Below, piece by piece: positions 1 to 8,828 of a stretch of DNA of 64,000 nt. The first letter of the stretch is position 1; every line of letters starts with the position of its first letter. The position numbers were made by a program, and so were the translations under genes. The DNA comes from Anaerolineae bacterium (GTDB lineage: Bacteria; Chloroflexota; Anaerolineae; Aggregatilineales; Ch27): contig JABLXG010000023.1 of NCBI GenBank assembly GCA_013178165.1, positions 62,001-126,000 of the forward strand. The letters run 5' to 3'. Under the pieces are notes generated by a model. It was not told the DNA's origin, did no database searches, and saw only the letters and a program-made list of their open reading frames with translations.

Positions 1-691
1 AGACATCGCCCGCACCGGTCGGATGGCATAGCCGGGCGATCTGCGGCGCGGCATAGTCACGGCGCACACCGCCCAGGTAGAGCGACGCGCCATTGTAATT
101 GCGCGTCACCACCAACGCCCGCGCCAGGGCCGCATATTCCTGTTCCAGCGCCTCGGAATGGCCCAGGTCTTCGTCGCTGAGGACGGTCACGGCATGGGGC
201 AGCATGGCCGCCGCCTGCGCCCATGGCACCGGCGATACATGTCCGGCCTCATCCCAGGTGCGCATATAACCCTGCGGCGTGATGCCCACCAGTGAAGCGG
301 GGAAGTTCTCCGGGCGAATCGTGGCGTCCAGGCTGGGTGTGATCGGGCCGAGGTGGACGATCGGGGCGCGTCGCCAGCTCTCCGGTACATCGGCCAGGCC
401 CAGCGTCCGCGCATGGCCTTCCACCACCTGTACACGCCCGGCTTCAGTATACGTGTTGACAAAAATGGTGGAGCTTTCCGCCGGGATCAGGTGCACATCC
501 AGTCCATCCAGGCCGTGCAGGCCAGCCAGGACGGGATCGGCGGGGTGGGCGCTGGTCACAATGCCAACGCGCAGGCCCATCGCCCGCGCCACTACCGATG
601 AATAGGCGACTGTGCCGCCCAGCTGTGGACCGGCTGGCGTGCGGTCGTGAGCGACATGGCCCAGCACCAGGTAGTCAACGGGGGAAGTCAT
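1..691 (-). CDS. PfkB-family carbohydrate kinase, 3' end cut by window edge
   Basis: The reading frame from an ATG at 691 runs off the left edge without a stop, giving about 230 residues. It opens with a beta strand ending in LGHVAHD, then a GG-containing substrate loop (PQLGGTVAYSS), both typical of ribokinase-type PfkB proteins. At the edge it reaches HPTGAGDV, the PfkB signature 2 whose Asp is the catalytic base in this family. The enzyme would phosphorylate a sugar or nucleoside with ATP in the cytoplasm; the substrate cannot be told. A promoter-like pair lies upstream at 745-773. Family call is firm; specificity is unknown. Confidence 0.85.
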   Translation of the reverse strand, partial: MTSPVDYLVLGHVAHDRTPAGPQLGGTVAYSSVVARAMGLRVGIVTSAHPADPVLAGLHGLDGLDVHLIPAESSTIFVNTYTEAGRVQVVEGHARTLGLADVPESWRRAPIVHLGPITPSLDATIRPENFPASLVGITPQGYMRTWDEAGHVSPVPWAQAAAMLPHAVTVLSDEDLGHSEALEQEYAALARALVVTRNYNGASLYLGGVRRDYAAPQIARLCHPTGAGDV

Positions 692-744
692 GATGGCATC
701 ATTTCTAGCGGCGGACGCGGTCACAGGGCAGGCGCGGCAGGGCC

Positions 745-773
745 ATTATGCCGGGATAGAAGGCCGGTGGCAA
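745..773 (-). promoter_or_regulatory. Probable sigma70-type promoter of the PfkB gene
   Basis: On the minus strand TTGCCA (773-768) is followed after 17 bases by CATAAT (750-745), each one mismatch from consensus. The predicted start lies about 45 bases before the kinase ATG. Seen in sequence; activity is inferred. Confidence 0.5.
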
Positions 774-944
774 GGGGCAGAAGGCAAGAGCATGGAGACC
801 GGGAGGCCTGTTCTACTGCCCACTCCCTGCTTGCATCCTTGCGCCTGGCCCGGTCTGACCATTGACCGGCTTTACCTGCTAACCGTCAGCCATGACGGTA
901 TCAATAAACGGAAAAGAGATTCAAGATCAAATAACCCTGTCAAA

Positions 945-1000
945 TCAAAAGATAATGTTACCGAGCGGAGACGGTTCGTTCATTTGATAATGTTACCGGG
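945..1000 (+). repeat. Left-end doubled terminal repeat of the IS
   Basis: Two copies of the GATAATGTTACCG core lie 38 bases apart (951 and 986). The outer copy matches the inner copy of the right end (2251-2274) over about 20 bases in inverted orientation. Confidence 0.75.
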
Positions 1001-2246
1001 CTGTCCTCTCCTTTCTGGGAGTGTTGGGGAGCGAAAAGGGTCAAGTAGACGTTCTGGGTATCGCCGGGAGCCGCCAGCGGCAAGGCAAAGAGTTGGTCGA
1101 GTAGGTCATAGATGCGCTGGCGTAGACGACGGGGATTAGTCGCCTGGCGAAGCGCTTGGAGTTGGTTCTGCTGGGTAGGCGTAAGGGCACCCGCGGCGCA
1201 CACGCGGTCGAAGGGGGTCTGGGCACGGTCAAAGCGACGGGTGAGCTGAGCGGGCTGGTCGGTGCTGGCGGACAGATAGGTTTTCTCGGTTAGGCGGAGC
1301 ACGGGCTGGAAGAAGTTGTAATAGAGCCACATGGCGTCATAGATGTGGTTGAGCAGGTTGGTCTGGGCGACGGTGTCGAGACGGTCGTAGCCCAGATAAG
1401 CACGCACAAGCGTATCGTTTTTCTGTTCGACGAAGCGATTGTCGTTTTTCTGCCAGGCCCGGCTGCGCGATAGGTGCACGCCGACCACCGTCGTTTGCCA
1501 GAAGCGCAGCAGGTGCTGGTTGAAGAATTCGCTGCCGTTATCGGGATGTATTTGGCGAACCGGGAAAGGCAGGCGGGCCAGGATGCGGCGGAAGGCGTCT
1601 TGCATCACCAGAAAGCTGCGGCCCAACACCGCCACCCGCTCGCTCCAGCCCGTGGCCACATCCACCATCTGCAGGGTATGCACATAGTGCCCGGAAGCAG
1701 ACACCCCACAGTGATGCACCAGGTCCACTTCAAAGTGACCGGGCTGTGTTTCCTGCCAGGCAATCCGCCCGGCAGGAATAGTGCGCCTCAGTGTGTTTGC
1801 TCGTTCTGGTCCACCCCGCGGCAGGCGCGGGCGGTCACGGCGTTGGTCGGCCAGCAAGCGCCGCACACTCGACACACTGATCCGTCCCAACTGCTCCCGC
1901 ACGGGCGCCGTCAACCTCAGCTCACCGTGTCGCTCTAGCTGCTCAGCCACCCACCCCAGGTTCGGTTGCAGTCGCTCCGCACACACCCAGTCCAGACTTT
2001 CCGCAATCACCCCCAACGCTTGCTTGACGGCCGCCCCGTAGGTCGCCCCGCGCTCGCGCCGCCGCGGTTGCCGCTTCAAGTCGCTCCCCATCAGCCGGAT
2101 CAGCGCCTTGCGGTGCAGCCCCGTGACCGCTTCCATCTCATCCAATAACCGGCCCTTGGTACCCCGGTCTGCCTGCCGGTAGCGTTTCTGATCGTTCGCA
2201 GGTACTTGCGTCGTTCATCAATGGTCATCTGTTCGTCGCTGGACAT
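958..2246 (-). CDS. DDE (rve-fold) transposase, frameshifted near its start
   Basis: The long open frame (958-2145, 395 codons) holds an rve catalytic core: Asp in EVDLVHH, Asp in HPDNGSEF and Glu in FVEQKN, the DDE triad. The true N-terminus lies in another frame, starting at ATG 2246 (MSSDEQMTIDERRKYL). The two frames join smoothly near 2190 if one C is restored, giving a helix-turn-helix region with QKRYRQADRGTKGRLL. The gene would cut and join the ends of its own element. The one-base deletion probably inactivates it, unless it is a sequencing error or a programmed shift. Neighbours are unrelated chromosomal genes. Confidence 0.8.
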
Positions 2247-2250
2247 GGTT

Positions 2251-2302
2251 CCCTCGGTAACATTATCTTTTGAGTGAACCATACCCCCTCGGTAACATTT
2301 TG
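2251..2302 (-). repeat. Right-end doubled terminal repeat of the IS
   Basis: Two inverted copies share CCCTCGGTAACATT, at 2251 and 2286. They mirror the left end and lie just upstream of the transposase start, so they may also contain its promoter. Confidence 0.75.
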
Positions 2303-2421
2303 CGTGAAAGAATACGAATAACTGTTCTTTTCTTTACGCTTCGCGGTACAATTGCCGGCCATCATTTTGCTGTTGTGATCAGCTGGCTGGGAATTCTACG
2401 CGGCGATACGCCGGACAAGAC

Positions 2422-2805
2422 ATGGGAATCACCGTTTGCTGGGATGATCAGGTTGCGGGATGTGTGGTGATGAGTTGTGACCGCGAGTGGGACTGGATGG
2501 CCCTGCGCCAGGCCGCGCTGGACGTGATCGCCATGGAGGCGAGCGCCAATCGCCTGGTGGATGTGATCATTGACCTGCGCCAGGGCGCGCCACGCTTCCG
2601 GCTGGACGACATGGGGCACATTCATCGCTTGCTGGCCTTGTGTCCCGAAGGCAATCAAGGCCCGATTGTGCTCGTCACCCGCGACCCGCGCATCAGCGCC
2701 GTCGTCCGCGTGGCCCGCCGGATGTTCACCCGGCTGTCCAGGCGACTGCTCGTGGCCGAAACACTGGAGGAGGCCCGCCAGTTAGTTGTCCAGCGCCGGA
2801 CCTGA
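2422..2805 (+). CDS. Small STAS/SpoIIAA-like protein of unknown role
   Basis: The 127-residue protein is soluble with no signal peptide. It alternates strands and helices: a first strand (VCWDDQVAGCVVMSCD), a helix (WMALRQAALDVIAMEA), then VDVIIDLRQG, a long helix and PIVLVTRDPRISAVVRVAR. This order resembles STAS or SpoIIAA-like folds that bind small ligands or protein partners, but no signature residue was recognised. A possible -10 (TACAAT, 2347-2352) lies upstream in the DNA after the IS. It converges with the secreted peptidase gene, only 15 bases between their stops. Function unknown. Confidence 0.6.
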   Translation: MGITVCWDDQVAGCVVMSCDREWDWMALRQAALDVIAMEASANRLVDVIIDLRQGAPRFRLDDMGHIHRLLALCPEGNQGPIVLVTRDPRISAVVRVARRMFTRLSRRLLVAETLEEARQLVVQRRT

Positions 2806-2820
2806 GCCGCGCTGTGATGC

Positions 2821-4092
2821 TCAGCTGCTCCCCGCGTTGGGCATGCTTGGCGCGGTGGGGAATGGCGGCAGCGTGGGCGTCGGGATCAGGGTTGGGGCCG
2901 GGCCGGGCGCGCCGATGTAAGCCCGCCACTCATCCTCCAGTTGCTGAAAGCTGACCCCGGTCGCGGCGGCCAGCGCATCTTTGAAGCGCATGGTGCGCTG
3001 CGCCTGCCAGAAAATGCGGTGCGATTCCATCCCGTAAGTGCTGATCCAGTAGTTGATGAACGAATAGCCCAGGTCATAGACCCAGCGACCGCGTCCGTCC
3101 GGGCCGGGGAACTCCGTGGAAATATCAGCCTGCAGCGTGGGGAACGACGGGTAGGCGGCCACATCGCGCACCCGCTGCTCGTAGTCGTAGTCCTTCACCG
3201 TCTCAAAGTACGAAGCGTGGCCCTCGGTAAACCAGGCCGGGATGTCCCGCGCCTTGCTGATGAAGCCCTGGAAGATGTGGGTCAATTCGTGGGGCACGGT
3301 GGTATAGATCAGGTCATCTTCCCCCCACTGCAGGGTCTGGATGGTATAACCCCGTTCGCTGAGTGTCAGGCCGGCCAGAAACGGCTCAGGATACTCCTGC
3401 CATTCCTCAAAGCTGGCCCGGTCGGGCATTACCACCACGTAGGGGCGGAAGTCCAGCCCGAACCCGAAGGCATCCTCCAGCCGTCGCATGGCCTCCGTAG
3501 CGCTGGCGAATAGATCATCGGCCAGCGATTGACGCGCTCCAAACATCAGCACCACGATCTCATCGTTTTCCCGGCGGATCCACTTGCGGGTCAGGTCAGC
3601 ATACTCAGCCGTCATGGCGGCAGTCTGGATCATGTTGCCGGCGCTATCCACGGCGCGGAAGCGGAAGTTCAATGGCAGCCAGGGTGGGCTGAACAGGCGA
3701 TCAAAGTATACAAACGCCCCGCGCTCTGCATCCCAGCTCAGCGGGCTGCTGCTGGTCGCCCCATCCCCTTCCCAGGTGATCACCTGAACGCGCTCAATGG
3801 CCCCGGCATTGCTCTTGGCCCGGAACACATATTCCACGCCCGCCGGATAGTGTGAGATCATCTCCGCCTGCTGAATGGTGAAATGCGCGGCGGCGGCAGT
3901 GGCGGTTGGGTTGGGCGTGGGAGTCAGCGTCGGTGAAGGCACTGGCGTCGGCGAGAGTGTCGGGATGGGCTGGCGGCCCTGGGCGGCAATCGGTAGCGCG
4001 CCTGTCGGCCCGAACAGCAGACTGCCGGAAACCAGCGCCGCGGTCAGCACCAGCATTCCCGGCAGTAGATAAGGATACTTGCGGAGGATCAT
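2821..4092 (-). CDS. Secreted zinc metallopeptidase, peptidase MA-like
   Basis: The protein has an N-terminal hydrophobic segment (YLLPGMLVLTAALVSGSLLF) followed by a Pro/Thr-rich stretch, so it is exported and possibly anchored. The catalytic motif HELTH is encoded at 3292-3278, followed about 20 residues later by FTEGHASYFE, whose Glu is the usual third zinc ligand of gluzincins. This matches the peptidase MA family. The C-terminus is again Pro/Thr-rich. I chose ATG 4092 because an AGGGGA precedes it; the frame stays open to 4143. Substrate unknown. Confidence 0.75.
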   Translation of the reverse strand: MILRKYPYLLPGMLVLTAALVSGSLLFGPTGALPIAAQGRQPIPTLSPTPVPSPTLTPTPNPTATAAAAHFTIQQAEMISHYPAGVEYVFRAKSNAGAIERVQVITWEGDGATSSSPLSWDAERGAFVYFDRLFSPPWLPLNFRFRAVDSAGNMIQTAAMTAEYADLTRKWIRRENDEIVVLMFGARQSLADDLFASATEAMRRLEDAFGFGLDFRPYVVVMPDRASFEEWQEYPEPFLAGLTLSERGYTIQTLQWGEDDLIYTTVPHELTHIFQGFISKARDIPAWFTEGHASYFETVKDYDYEQRVRDVAAYPSFPTLQADISTEFPGPDGRGRWVYDLGYSFINYWISTYGMESHRIFWQAQRTMRFKDALAAATGVSFQQLEDEWRAYIGAPGPAPTLIPTPTLPPFPTAPSMPNAGSS

Positions 4093-4234
4093 CGGGCATC
4101 CCCTGTTCAGTCCTGTTGTCGCCGTAACCTTTGCCCGGATCATAGCATAGCCGGGAGCATCCCGCTTGCGGCAGATGGCAAGAGAGGTGGCCGGGAGGCC
4201 GTCCGTGCTATGGCGCGACTGCGCTCAGGGGTGG

Positions 4235-6373
4235 TTATCCTGCCCAGCCCAGGCTGATCCGCCCGCGTTCCAGGTCGACGCTCAGGATTTCAACGGCAAT
4301 CACATCGCCCACGGCGAGCAGCACATCCTTCGGTATCCGGCTGGTGTGCAGCAGGCCGTCCTGCTTGACGCCGATATCCACAAAGGCGCCAAAGTCGACC
4401 ACGTTGCGCACTGTCCCCTGCATGATCATCCCGGCTTGCAGATCCTCCATGCGCAGCACATCGCTGCGCAGGATCGGCGTGGGCAGGTCTTCGCGCGGGT
4501 CGCGGCCAGGGCGGATGAGTTGCTCAAAGATGTCGGTCAGGGTCGGCACGCCGACTCCCAGCGCTTCCGCCAGGGCGCCCAGGGGGCGCTGTTGCAGCAA
4601 TGTCCTGAGCGCGGCTTCCCTGGTGGCGGGCGGCGTAGCGATGGTCACGCCCGCTGCCTTCAGCACAGCTTCCGCCACCGCGTAACTCTCCGGGTGGATG
4701 GCGCTGGCGTCCAGCGGGTTGCGCCCGCCGCGGATGCGCAGGAAGCCCGCCGCCTGCTGGTAGGCCTTTGGCCCCAGACCCGGCACTTTGCGCAGCTCAG
4801 CCCGGCTGGTGAAGGGGCCATGCTCCTCGCGGTAGGCGACGATATTCGCCGCCAGTTTCGGCCCGATGCCGGCCACATAGCGCAGCAACGCCGCCGACGC
4901 CGTGTTGACGTCCACGCCGACCCGGTTGACGATCTTCTCCACTTCAGCGTCCAGCGCGGCGGCCAGCCGCTTTTGATCCACATCGTGCTGGTACATGCCC
5001 ACGCCGATGGCCTTCGGGTCGATCTTAACCAGCTCGGCCAGCGGATCCTGGGCGCGCCGGGCAATGGAAACCGCGCCGCGCAGGGTCACATCCAGGTCGG
5101 GCAATTCCTCGCGGGCCAGGGCGCTGGCACTGTAGACGCTCGCCCCCGCCTCGCTGACCAGCAGGTAATGCACCCCCTCCAGCTGGCGGGTGATCTCCGC
5201 GACCAGTTGCTCGGTCTCGCGGGAGGCGGTGCCGTTGCCAATGGCAACCAGGGTGACGCCGTGACGCTGGATCAGGCGGAGCAGTTCGGCGGCGGCCTCC
5301 CGCCAGCGGCGTTGCGGCTCGTGCGGGTAGATCGTGGCCGTGTCGATCACCTTGCCGGTGGGATCAACGACGGCGATCTTGCACCCGGTGCGGTAGGCCG
5401 GATCGATGCCCAGCACCACATGCCCGGCCAGCGGCGGCTGGCTGAGCAGGTTGCCCAGGTTAGTGGCAAAGACCTGAATGGCATGTTCTTCCGCCTGTTC
5501 GGTCAGCAGACGGCGTACATCACGCTCGATGGCCGGGATCAGCAGGCGGCGGGCGGCGTCATCGGCGGCGGCCAGCAACTGCTCCGCCAGGGGGGAACGC
5601 CGGTCGGGCCTGACGAGCAGGGCGACTGCCTCCTGCCAGTCACGCTCATCGATGGCGATGTGCACGCGCAGCACTTTTTCCGCCTCGCCACGGTTGATGG
5701 CCAGCACCTGGTAAGGGCGCAGACGCCCGATACGGTACTCAAATTCGTAGTAGGTTTCATAGGTACGTTTGGGGTCTTCCGCGCCCTCGATCCGGGCAGC
5801 CTGCGCCCGGCCATAGGTCTGAGTGCGGGCGCGTAGCTCGCCGCGCACCTGTGCGCTCTCGCTGATCGCCTCCGCCACGATGTCCCGCGCCCCGGCCAGC
5901 GCCTCCTCAACGGTCGGCACCTCATCATTGAGAAAAGAGGCGGCCAGTTCCCCGGCGGATTGCGGGCTGTGCGGCTGCGCCAGGATCAGGTCGGCCAGCC
6001 CCTGCAGCCCCTTCTCGCGGGCGATGGTGGCCCGTGTGCGGCGCTTGGGGCGGTAGGGCGCGTAGAGGTCTTCCAGCGCGGCCAGCGTCTCCGCCGCTTC
6101 GAGGTCCTTGAGCAGCGCCGGGGTCATCTTGCCCTGCTCTTCAATGGACTTGATGATGGCGGCGCGGCGCTCATCCAGGGCACGCAACCGTTCCAGCAGG
6201 CCGGTGAGCTTCTGGATCGTCTCGTCCTGCAACCCGCCGGTGACTTCCTTGCGGTAGCGGGCGATGAAGGGCACGGTGTTGCCTTCGTCGAGCAGGGCGA
6301 TGGTTGCGGCGACCTGCTCCGGCTGGACGCCCAGCCGGGCGGCGATCTGGCGGTCGTAGGGTGGTTGAGTCAT
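4235..6373 (-). CDS. tex: Tex family S1 RNA-binding protein
   Basis: The 712-residue protein has the family architecture: a helical N-terminal region with VPFIARYRKEVTG, a YqgF/RNase H-like domain (VLGIDPAYRTGCKIAVVD, about 315-450), helix-hairpin-helix segments (YVAGIGPKLAANIVAYREE) near 490-560, and a C-terminal S1 domain (GTVRNVVDFGAFVDIG) ending LGWAG. Tex proteins bind nucleic acid and affect transcription and stress survival; the exact activity is not settled. The frame is open upstream to 6748, but ATG 6373 gives the family's usual start (QIAARLGV..). The upstream region is shared with the divergent methyltransferase gene. Confidence 0.93.
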   Translation of the reverse strand: MTQPPYDRQIAARLGVQPEQVAATIALLDEGNTVPFIARYRKEVTGGLQDETIQKLTGLLERLRALDERRAAIIKSIEEQGKMTPALLKDLEAAETLAALEDLYAPYRPKRRTRATIAREKGLQGLADLILAQPHSPQSAGELAASFLNDEVPTVEEALAGARDIVAEAISESAQVRGELRARTQTYGRAQAARIEGAEDPKRTYETYYEFEYRIGRLRPYQVLAINRGEAEKVLRVHIAIDERDWQEAVALLVRPDRRSPLAEQLLAAADDAARRLLIPAIERDVRRLLTEQAEEHAIQVFATNLGNLLSQPPLAGHVVLGIDPAYRTGCKIAVVDPTGKVIDTATIYPHEPQRRWREAAAELLRLIQRHGVTLVAIGNGTASRETEQLVAEITRQLEGVHYLLVSEAGASVYSASALAREELPDLDVTLRGAVSIARRAQDPLAELVKIDPKAIGVGMYQHDVDQKRLAAALDAEVEKIVNRVGVDVNTASAALLRYVAGIGPKLAANIVAYREEHGPFTSRAELRKVPGLGPKAYQQAAGFLRIRGGRNPLDASAIHPESYAVAEAVLKAAGVTIATPPATREAALRTLLQQRPLGALAEALGVGVPTLTDIFEQLIRPGRDPREDLPTPILRSDVLRMEDLQAGMIMQGTVRNVVDFGAFVDIGVKQDGLLHTSRIPKDVLLAVGDVIAVEILSVDLERGRISLGWAG

Positions 6374-6698
6374 GAGTCTTCCCGGACAGGATAGGACGGC
6401 GAAAATCCAGGGGCCGATTATACATGGCGCGGGCAGCGAAAAAAGAGGCAGGAGGCCAGAGAGCAGAGCCATGAAAACGAGGCCGGGAGACCCGGAGGCC
6501 GCAAGGCGGGCAAGGCTGCAACCCAACCCCGGTCTGCCTGTCGTAACGGGATGCTTTTGAAGGAGGCAGGCAAACGTTATCAGCGAGCCGGTGACTGACC
6601 GGTGGGCAGCCATGGCTTGCTCCGGGCAGCACAACCTCCTGTCGCTGCCACGAATCGAACCCTCTACTTGCTGCCTGCTTTCTGGCTGCCAAAAGCGG

Positions 6699-6704
6699 TA
6701 TAAT
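6699..6704 (+). promoter_or_regulatory. Consensus -10 box directly before a start codon
   Basis: A perfect TATAAT ends only 7 bases before the ATG at 6712, with no Shine-Dalgarno between. If used, the transcript would begin at or next to the start codon, making a leaderless mRNA. No good -35 was found. Confidence 0.45.
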
Positions 6705-6711
6705 CCCCGCC

Positions 6712-7494
6712 ATGAACGACCGGCCACCACTTTCACCCACGCCCGCATCGCCGCCCGTACCGCTGGATGAGTACGGCCAGAAGTACTTCGAGCGTTACAA
6801 CTACGCTGACCGCCCGCTGGGCCGCTTCAGCATGTACTGGTTCGCCCGGCGCTACTACGCCGCGCTGGTGCGCCGCTTTGCGCCGCCCGGCGGGCCGGAA
6901 CGCACTCTGCTGGAGCTGGGCAGCGGGTTGGGCCATCTGCTGGGATTGCTGCAGGATGACTTCACCTGCACTGGCATCGACCTGGACGCCTGGACGGTCG
7001 CCCAGACGCAGCGCAACGCGCCGCGCGCCCGCGCCCTGGTGCAAAGCGCCGATGACCTGAGCGGCTTCTCTGACGGCGCGTTCCATGTCGTGGTGGCGCT
7101 GCATGTCGTCGAGCACCTGCCCGACCCGGCCCGCACCATCCGCGAGGTGTACCGCCTGCTGCAGCCGGGCGGCCTGTGGTTCTTTGCCACGCCCAACCCC
7201 GGCTACAGCCTGCGCCGCTTCAAGGACCCGGCGACGGATGCCATCGGCAAGGACCCGACCCATATCAACTGCCAGCCGCCGGCGCAGTGGCGGGCCTGGT
7301 GCCAGGCGGCGGGCTTCCGGATGCTGCGTCACTTTGGCGATGGCCTGTGGGATGTGCCCTACCTGCCAGTCATCCCCAGGGCTGTGCAGTTCGGACTGTT
7401 TGGCTTTCCGGCTTTCCTGCAGGTGATTACCCGGACGACGCTCACCCCGTTGAGCCTGGGCGTCAACCAGATCGGCATTGCCCGCCGGCCTTAG
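6712..7494 (+). CDS. Class I SAM-dependent methyltransferase
   Basis: The 260-residue protein has motif I LLELGSGLGHLLGLL (about 65-79), an acidic residue at the end of strand 2 (TGIDLDAW), and VVVALHVVEHLPDPARTIREVYRLLQPGG, which is the Methyltransf_11/23 pattern seen in small-molecule and lipid/glycan methyltransferases. The C-terminal part (YLPVIPRAVQFGLFGFPAFLQVI) is hydrophobic and may sit on the membrane or form a substrate lid. It stands alone, divergent from tex. No ribosome binding site is visible before the ATG. Substrate unknown. Confidence 0.85.
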   Translation: MNDRPPLSPTPASPPVPLDEYGQKYFERYNYADRPLGRFSMYWFARRYYAALVRRFAPPGGPERTLLELGSGLGHLLGLLQDDFTCTGIDLDAWTVAQTQRNAPRARALVQSADDLSGFSDGAFHVVVALHVVEHLPDPARTIREVYRLLQPGGLWFFATPNPGYSLRRFKDPATDAIGKDPTHINCQPPAQWRAWCQAAGFRMLRHFGDGLWDVPYLPVIPRAVQFGLFGFPAFLQVITRTTLTPLSLGVNQIGIARRP

Positions 7495-7543
7495 GGCGGG
7501 CGCACGGCAACGCGTTGTTGCCTGGAGATGGGATCAGACCAAC

Positions 7544-8824
7544 ATGAACCGTTTTGTGCTGTGGATCGCCCTGTGCCTGGCTCTCCTGCTCGCCCTGCCC
7601 GCCAGCCCGGCGCTGGCCCAGGGTGGAGAGGTTGTCACCTTCACCCCTTTTACCGATCACAACATGGGCTTCAGTGGCCTTGCCCCGGACGGCTGGACAC
7701 GCGTCGGCGCGGGGACCTACCGCCGCATGAGCAGCGCCGAAGACGCCGTGCTGCTGATGCAACAGTCCGCGCTGGGCTTCCCCCGCGATATGGTGGCCAC
7801 CGTGCTCGCCCAGCAGGTTGGCGCTTCCGCCCTGCCGGAAGACTCCACCACGCTGGAAACCGCCGCGCTGACCTGGGAACTGTACCGCCTGAATGTAGAG
7901 GCATCGCAGCTGGGGCCGCTGGTTATGGACCTGGCGCTGGCCAGCATCGACAACCCGCTGGGCACTTACGTGGTGGGGATGCTGGCCCCGGAGGCCGAGC
8001 GCGACGCCCTGTTTGAGGAGGTCTTCAGCCCTGTCCTGGAGGCTTTTGACCCCTTTAGCCTGAACTGGGGCCGCGAAGATGGCCCCGCGCCGGTTGAGGA
8101 AGGCTTCCAGCCGGCCCGTCTGCGCCCGGAAGTGCTGGGCGTGCGCCCGCATGACCCGACCGCCTACACGCAGGGCCTGCTGCTCCATGACGGCTCCCTC
8201 TATGAGAGCGCAGGGCAGTACGGCGAATCCACCCTGCGTGAGGTGAATCCACAGACTGGCGAGGTCATCCGCAGCGTTCCAATCGATGAAGCGTATTTCG
8301 CCGAAGGGCTGGCGCTCGTCGATGACCGCCTGATCCAGCTGACCTGGAAGGAAGGCACCGCCTTCGTCTACGACCTGAATACCTTTGAGCAGGTGGGCAG
8401 TTACACCTACGAGGGCGAAGGCTGGGGCCTCTGCTACGACGGCCAGTACCTCTACATGAGCAATGGCAGCGCCTTCATCACCTTGCGCGACCCGCAGACC
8501 TTCGAGGTGATCGATCGCGGCCTGGTGACTTACCAGGGCCAGCCGGTCGAGAGCCTTAATGAGTTGGAATGCGTCGGCGACTACCTGTACGCCAATATTT
8601 ACACGCTCGATTACATCGTCCAGATCGATAAAACCAACGGCAATGTGGTCGCCCTGATCAATGCCGCCGACCTGCTGGATTCCGAACAGCGGGCAGCGCT
8701 GCAATCTGGCGAGGTGCTCAACGGCATTGTCTACCTGCCGGAAAGCGAAACCTTCCTGCTGACCGGCAAACACTGGCCCAGTATGTTTGAGGTGCGCTTC
8801 ATCGAGGACGAGCCGGCGGAATAG
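7544..8824 (+). CDS. Secreted glutaminyl-peptide cyclotransferase with extra N-terminal domain
   Basis: A clear signal peptide (RFVLWIALCLALLLALPASPALAQ) starts at ATG 7544. Residues from about 205 to the end match the plant/bacterial glutamine cyclotransferase family, a five-bladed beta-propeller: HDPTAYTQGLLLHDGSLYES, then blades with LNELECVGDYLYANIYTLD and LNGIVYLPESETFLLTGKHW. The family turns N-terminal Gln into pyroglutamate on secreted proteins. Residues 25-190 form an additional unassigned domain, PsbP-like in feel, not usual in this family. It follows the methyltransferase by 49 bases and the hydrolase starts 4 bases after its stop, so they may be cotranscribed. Confidence 0.85.
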   Translation: MNRFVLWIALCLALLLALPASPALAQGGEVVTFTPFTDHNMGFSGLAPDGWTRVGAGTYRRMSSAEDAVLLMQQSALGFPRDMVATVLAQQVGASALPEDSTTLETAALTWELYRLNVEASQLGPLVMDLALASIDNPLGTYVVGMLAPEAERDALFEEVFSPVLEAFDPFSLNWGREDGPAPVEEGFQPARLRPEVLGVRPHDPTAYTQGLLLHDGSLYESAGQYGESTLREVNPQTGEVIRSVPIDEAYFAEGLALVDDRLIQLTWKEGTAFVYDLNTFEQVGSYTYEGEGWGLCYDGQYLYMSNGSAFITLRDPQTFEVIDRGLVTYQGQPVESLNELECVGDYLYANIYTLDYIVQIDKTNGNVVALINAADLLDSEQRAALQSGEVLNGIVYLPESETFLLTGKHWPSMFEVRFIEDEPAE

Positions 8825-8828
8825 CGCC

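Larger units (their letters stand above)
945..2304 (-). mobile_element. Insertion sequence with doubled inverted terminal repeats
   Basis: The element has one transposase gene flanked by two copies per end of a motif with core ATAATGTTACCG or AATGTTACCG. Left copies are at 945-966 and 983-1000 in one orientation; right copies are at 2251-2274 and 2286-2302 in the opposite orientation. Tandem end repeats of this kind are known from IS21-like elements, but no istB-type ATPase gene is present. The transposase stop codon lies inside the outer left repeat. A stray copy of the left inner repeat occurs at 49603. Exact tips and target duplication were not resolved; family assignment is uncertain. Confidence 0.75.

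Noticed and set aside
4166-5836. Plus-strand frame of 556 codons opposite tex
   Set aside because: Antisense of a clearly conserved Tex protein; its composition (Gln, His, Gly, Asp) is typical of high-GC shadows.
6640-6670. Antisense T-arm-like GAATCGAACC suggesting a tRNA on the minus strand
   Set aside because: The flanking bases do not form the 5-bp T stem, and no acceptor or anticodon arms are found.
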